A stretch of DNA of 64,000 nt from Promicromonospora iranensis (GTDB lineage Bacteria; Actinomycetota; Actinomycetes; Actinomycetales; Cellulomonadaceae): NCBI RefSeq assembly GCF_028994775.1, contig NZ_JAJQMN010000017.1:1-64000 (forward strand), in the 5' to 3' direction. Position 1 is the first letter of the stretch. Each line of letters opens with the position of its first letter. The notes under the pieces are model-generated. The model did no database searches and was not told the DNA's origin. It worked only from the letters and a program-made list of their open reading frames with translations. Shown in pieces: positions 62,678-64,000 of this stretch. A program made the position numbers and the translations under genes.

Positions 62678-63283
62678 TCAGATCCAGCCGTGCTCGGCGG
62701 CGATGCGCGCGGCCTCGTGGCGGTTGGCACCACCGAGCTTCGCGATCGCCGCCGCCAGGTAGTTGCGCACGGTCCCCCGCGACAGGGAGACCCGTTGGGC
62801 GATCTCGTCGACGGGGGCACCGTCGCGCGCGAGGGCGAGGACGTCGGTCTCGCGCGGTGTCAGCGGGGAGTCGCCCGCGCCGATCGCCTCGGCGGCGAGC
62901 TCCGGGTCGACGTGTCGGCCGCCGCTCGCGACCTTCCGCACGACATCTGCCAGCATGCGGGAGGACACCGTCTTCGGGAGAAAGCCGCGCACGCCCGCTG
63001 CGAGCGCCGACTTCAGGTAGCCGGGGCGTCCGTGCGACGTCACGACGATGGAGCGGCACTCGGGTAGCTCGGCGGAGAGCCGGCGTGCCACGTCGATGCC
63101 GTCCGGCCCGGGCATCTGGAGGTCGAGCAGCGCGACGTCGGGCCGGAGCCGGAGCGCCGCCGCGATCGCCTCTGTGCCGGACGCCGCCTGCCCGACCACC
63201 TCGAAGTCCTCCTGGAGGTCGAGCAGCCCGGCGATGGCGTCGCGGATGAGGTGTTCGTCGTCGGCGACGAGGATGCGGATCAT
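62678..63283 (-). CDS. NarL/LuxR-type response regulator
   Basis: The protein (201 residues) has a receiver domain with Asp8, Asp9 and phospho-acceptor Asp54 (VALLDLQMPGPDGI) and a C-terminal LuxR helix-turn-helix (LTPRETDVLALARDGAPVDE, then SLSRGTVRNYLAAAIAKLGG). It resembles the DesR subgroup (opening IRILVADDEHLIRDA). Its ATG overlaps the stop of the kinase gene (ATGA), so the two are coupled. Confidence 0.93.
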   Translation of the reverse strand: MIRILVADDEHLIRDAIAGLLDLQEDFEVVGQAASGTEAIAAALRLRPDVALLDLQMPGPDGIDVARRLSAELPECRSIVVTSHGRPGYLKSALAAGVRGFLPKTVSSRMLADVVRKVASGGRHVDPELAAEAIGAGDSPLTPRETDVLALARDGAPVDEIAQRVSLSRGTVRNYLAAAIAKLGGANRHEAARIAAEHGWI

Positions 63284-64000
63284 GCGAGAACTCTCTCCGG
63301 GAGGGGGATCGTTGCCTCGAGCAGGAACCAGTCTCCGTCGCGGCTCGTCGTGATGCTCCCGCCGAGCACCCTGATCCGTTCGGACATCGCGCGCAGGCCC
63401 GTACCGCCGTCGGGCCGCGCCGCGCTCGGCTCTGCCGCAGCATGAGCGCCGTCCGGCCCTCGGCCCACACCGTCGTTCGCGACGGTGAGCACCACCTCGC
63501 CGTCCTGGTTCGAGGTCGCGAGCGTGACGTGCGTCGCCGCGGAGTGGCGCAGCACGTTCGTCACGCCCTCCCGGACGACCCACCCGAGCCCTTCGGCACA
63601 CTCCTCGGGCACGGGGTCGCCGGCCACGGTGCAGCGGATGCCGGCGGAGCCCAGAAGCGAACGTGCACCGGACACCTCGCCGTCCCACGTCACGCTGACC
63701 TCTCCCCGCACGACGCGCCGCACCTCGCTGCCCGCTTCCTGGGCGAGTCCTCGCACGGCGGTGATCTCCTCGGCGGCCCGGTCGCCCTTGCCCCGGCGGA
63801 CCAGCTCGGAGGCGAGCTCGCTCTTGACCGCGATGGTCGCCAGCGTCCTGCCGAACACGTCGTGCAGGTCGCGGGAGATGCGCAGGCGCTCGTTCGCGAG
63901 CGCCAGGGCCGCCCGGTCCTCGTGCGCCTCCTGGAGCTCGCGCAGGACTCGCAGCAGCCATCCGCTGGACCAGTAGCTCCACAGGGTGAGGCTGATCAGG
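63280..64000 (-). CDS. Sensor histidine kinase, 5' end outside the window
   Basis: The reading frame is open to the window edge, so the N-terminal membrane part is missing. What is present includes the end of a membrane or linker segment, the dimerisation helix with ISRDLHDVFGR (His phospho-acceptor in DLHDV) and the ATPase domain (GWVVREGVTNVLRHSAATHV; GGTGLRAMSERIRVLGGSI). This is the DesK-like HisKA_3 type, partner of the response regulator encoded directly downstream. Confidence 0.92.
   Translation of the reverse strand, partial: LISLTLWSYWSSGWLLRVLRELQEAHEDRAALALANERLRISRDLHDVFGRTLATIAVKSELASELVRRGKGDRAAEEITAVRGLAQEAGSEVRRVVRGEVSVTWDGEVSGARSLLGSAGIRCTVAGDPVPEECAEGLGWVVREGVTNVLRHSAATHVTLATSNQDGEVVLTVANDGVGRGPDGAHAAAEPSAARPDGGTGLRAMSERIRVLGGSITTSRDGDWFLLEATIPLPERVLA

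Overview
The window is high-GC actinobacterial DNA. The housekeeping content (an aceE next to a fasR-fabD-fabH-acpP-fabF cluster, DUF3052 and DUF3145 proteins, a LAxTG-type surface protein, frequent GTG starts and 4-base gene overlaps) fits the order Micrococcales. The polysaccharide-degrading genes suggest a Promicromonosporaceae- or Cellulomonadaceae-like soil or plant-associated organism. The genus is an inference from gene content, not from a marker gene.

Layout. Bases 1-3.2 kb hold the 3' end of a fumarate reductase/succinate dehydrogenase flavoprotein gene, an NADP-type glutamate dehydrogenase and a LacI-family regulator. Bases 3.2-8.8 kb are a reverse-strand sugar operon: binding protein, a possible 24-residue coupling ORF, two ABC permeases and a GH31 glycosidase. 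A sigma70-like promoter with a perfect LacI-type palindrome between its -35 and -10 boxes drives it. Bases 8.9-10.6 kb carry a terpene-cyclase-like toroid protein and a VOC protein.

Bases 10.6-29.1 kb are the main accessory island. A 3069-residue secreted Rhs/YD-repeat toxin gene (19870-29079) overlaps a pentapeptide-repeat gene at its 3' end. Downstream lie a displaced second Rhs tip with a Tox-REase-5-like domain, its probable Imm52-like immunity gene, two SUKH (SMI1/KNR4) immunity-type genes, small genes without recognised family, and at least two scars made of broken immunity-gene pieces. Much of this stretch is visibly AT-richer than its surroundings, except for a high-GC VanY-type peptidase gene in the middle. 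It reads as a polymorphic toxin locus that gains and shuffles tips and immunity genes.

Bases 29.2-38.9 kb are mixed chromosomal genes: a small HTH protein, a uracil-DNA-glycosylase-fold protein, a CPBP protease plus two-component operon, an SDR-DUF2867 protein, a TspO-like membrane protein, GNAT, tRNA-Val, a peroxiredoxin and DUF3052. Bases 39.3-48.8 kb are core carbon and lipid metabolism: pyruvate dehydrogenase E1, the FasR regulator, the type II fatty-acid synthesis operon and a peptide deformylase. Bases 49-53.5 kb carry DUF3145, an HTTM/DUF5819 pair, RtcB, tRNA-Met and a cupin.

Bases 53.5-58.8 kb encode a secreted bimodular pectinase (PL1, binding module, PL9) whose promoter carries two AACCGGTT operators, a sortase-anchored SpaA-like protein and a second VanY-type peptidase paralogous to the one in the Rhs island. 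Bases 58.9-64 kb hold a conserved hypothetical protein, tRNA-Asn, an ATP-grasp protein, NUDIX, VOC and a two-component system cut off at the window edge.

The most promising unusual biology is the Rhs island: its unclassified C-terminal toxin tip paired with a pentapeptide-repeat protein, and the internally deleted orphan tip that records how such tips are displaced.
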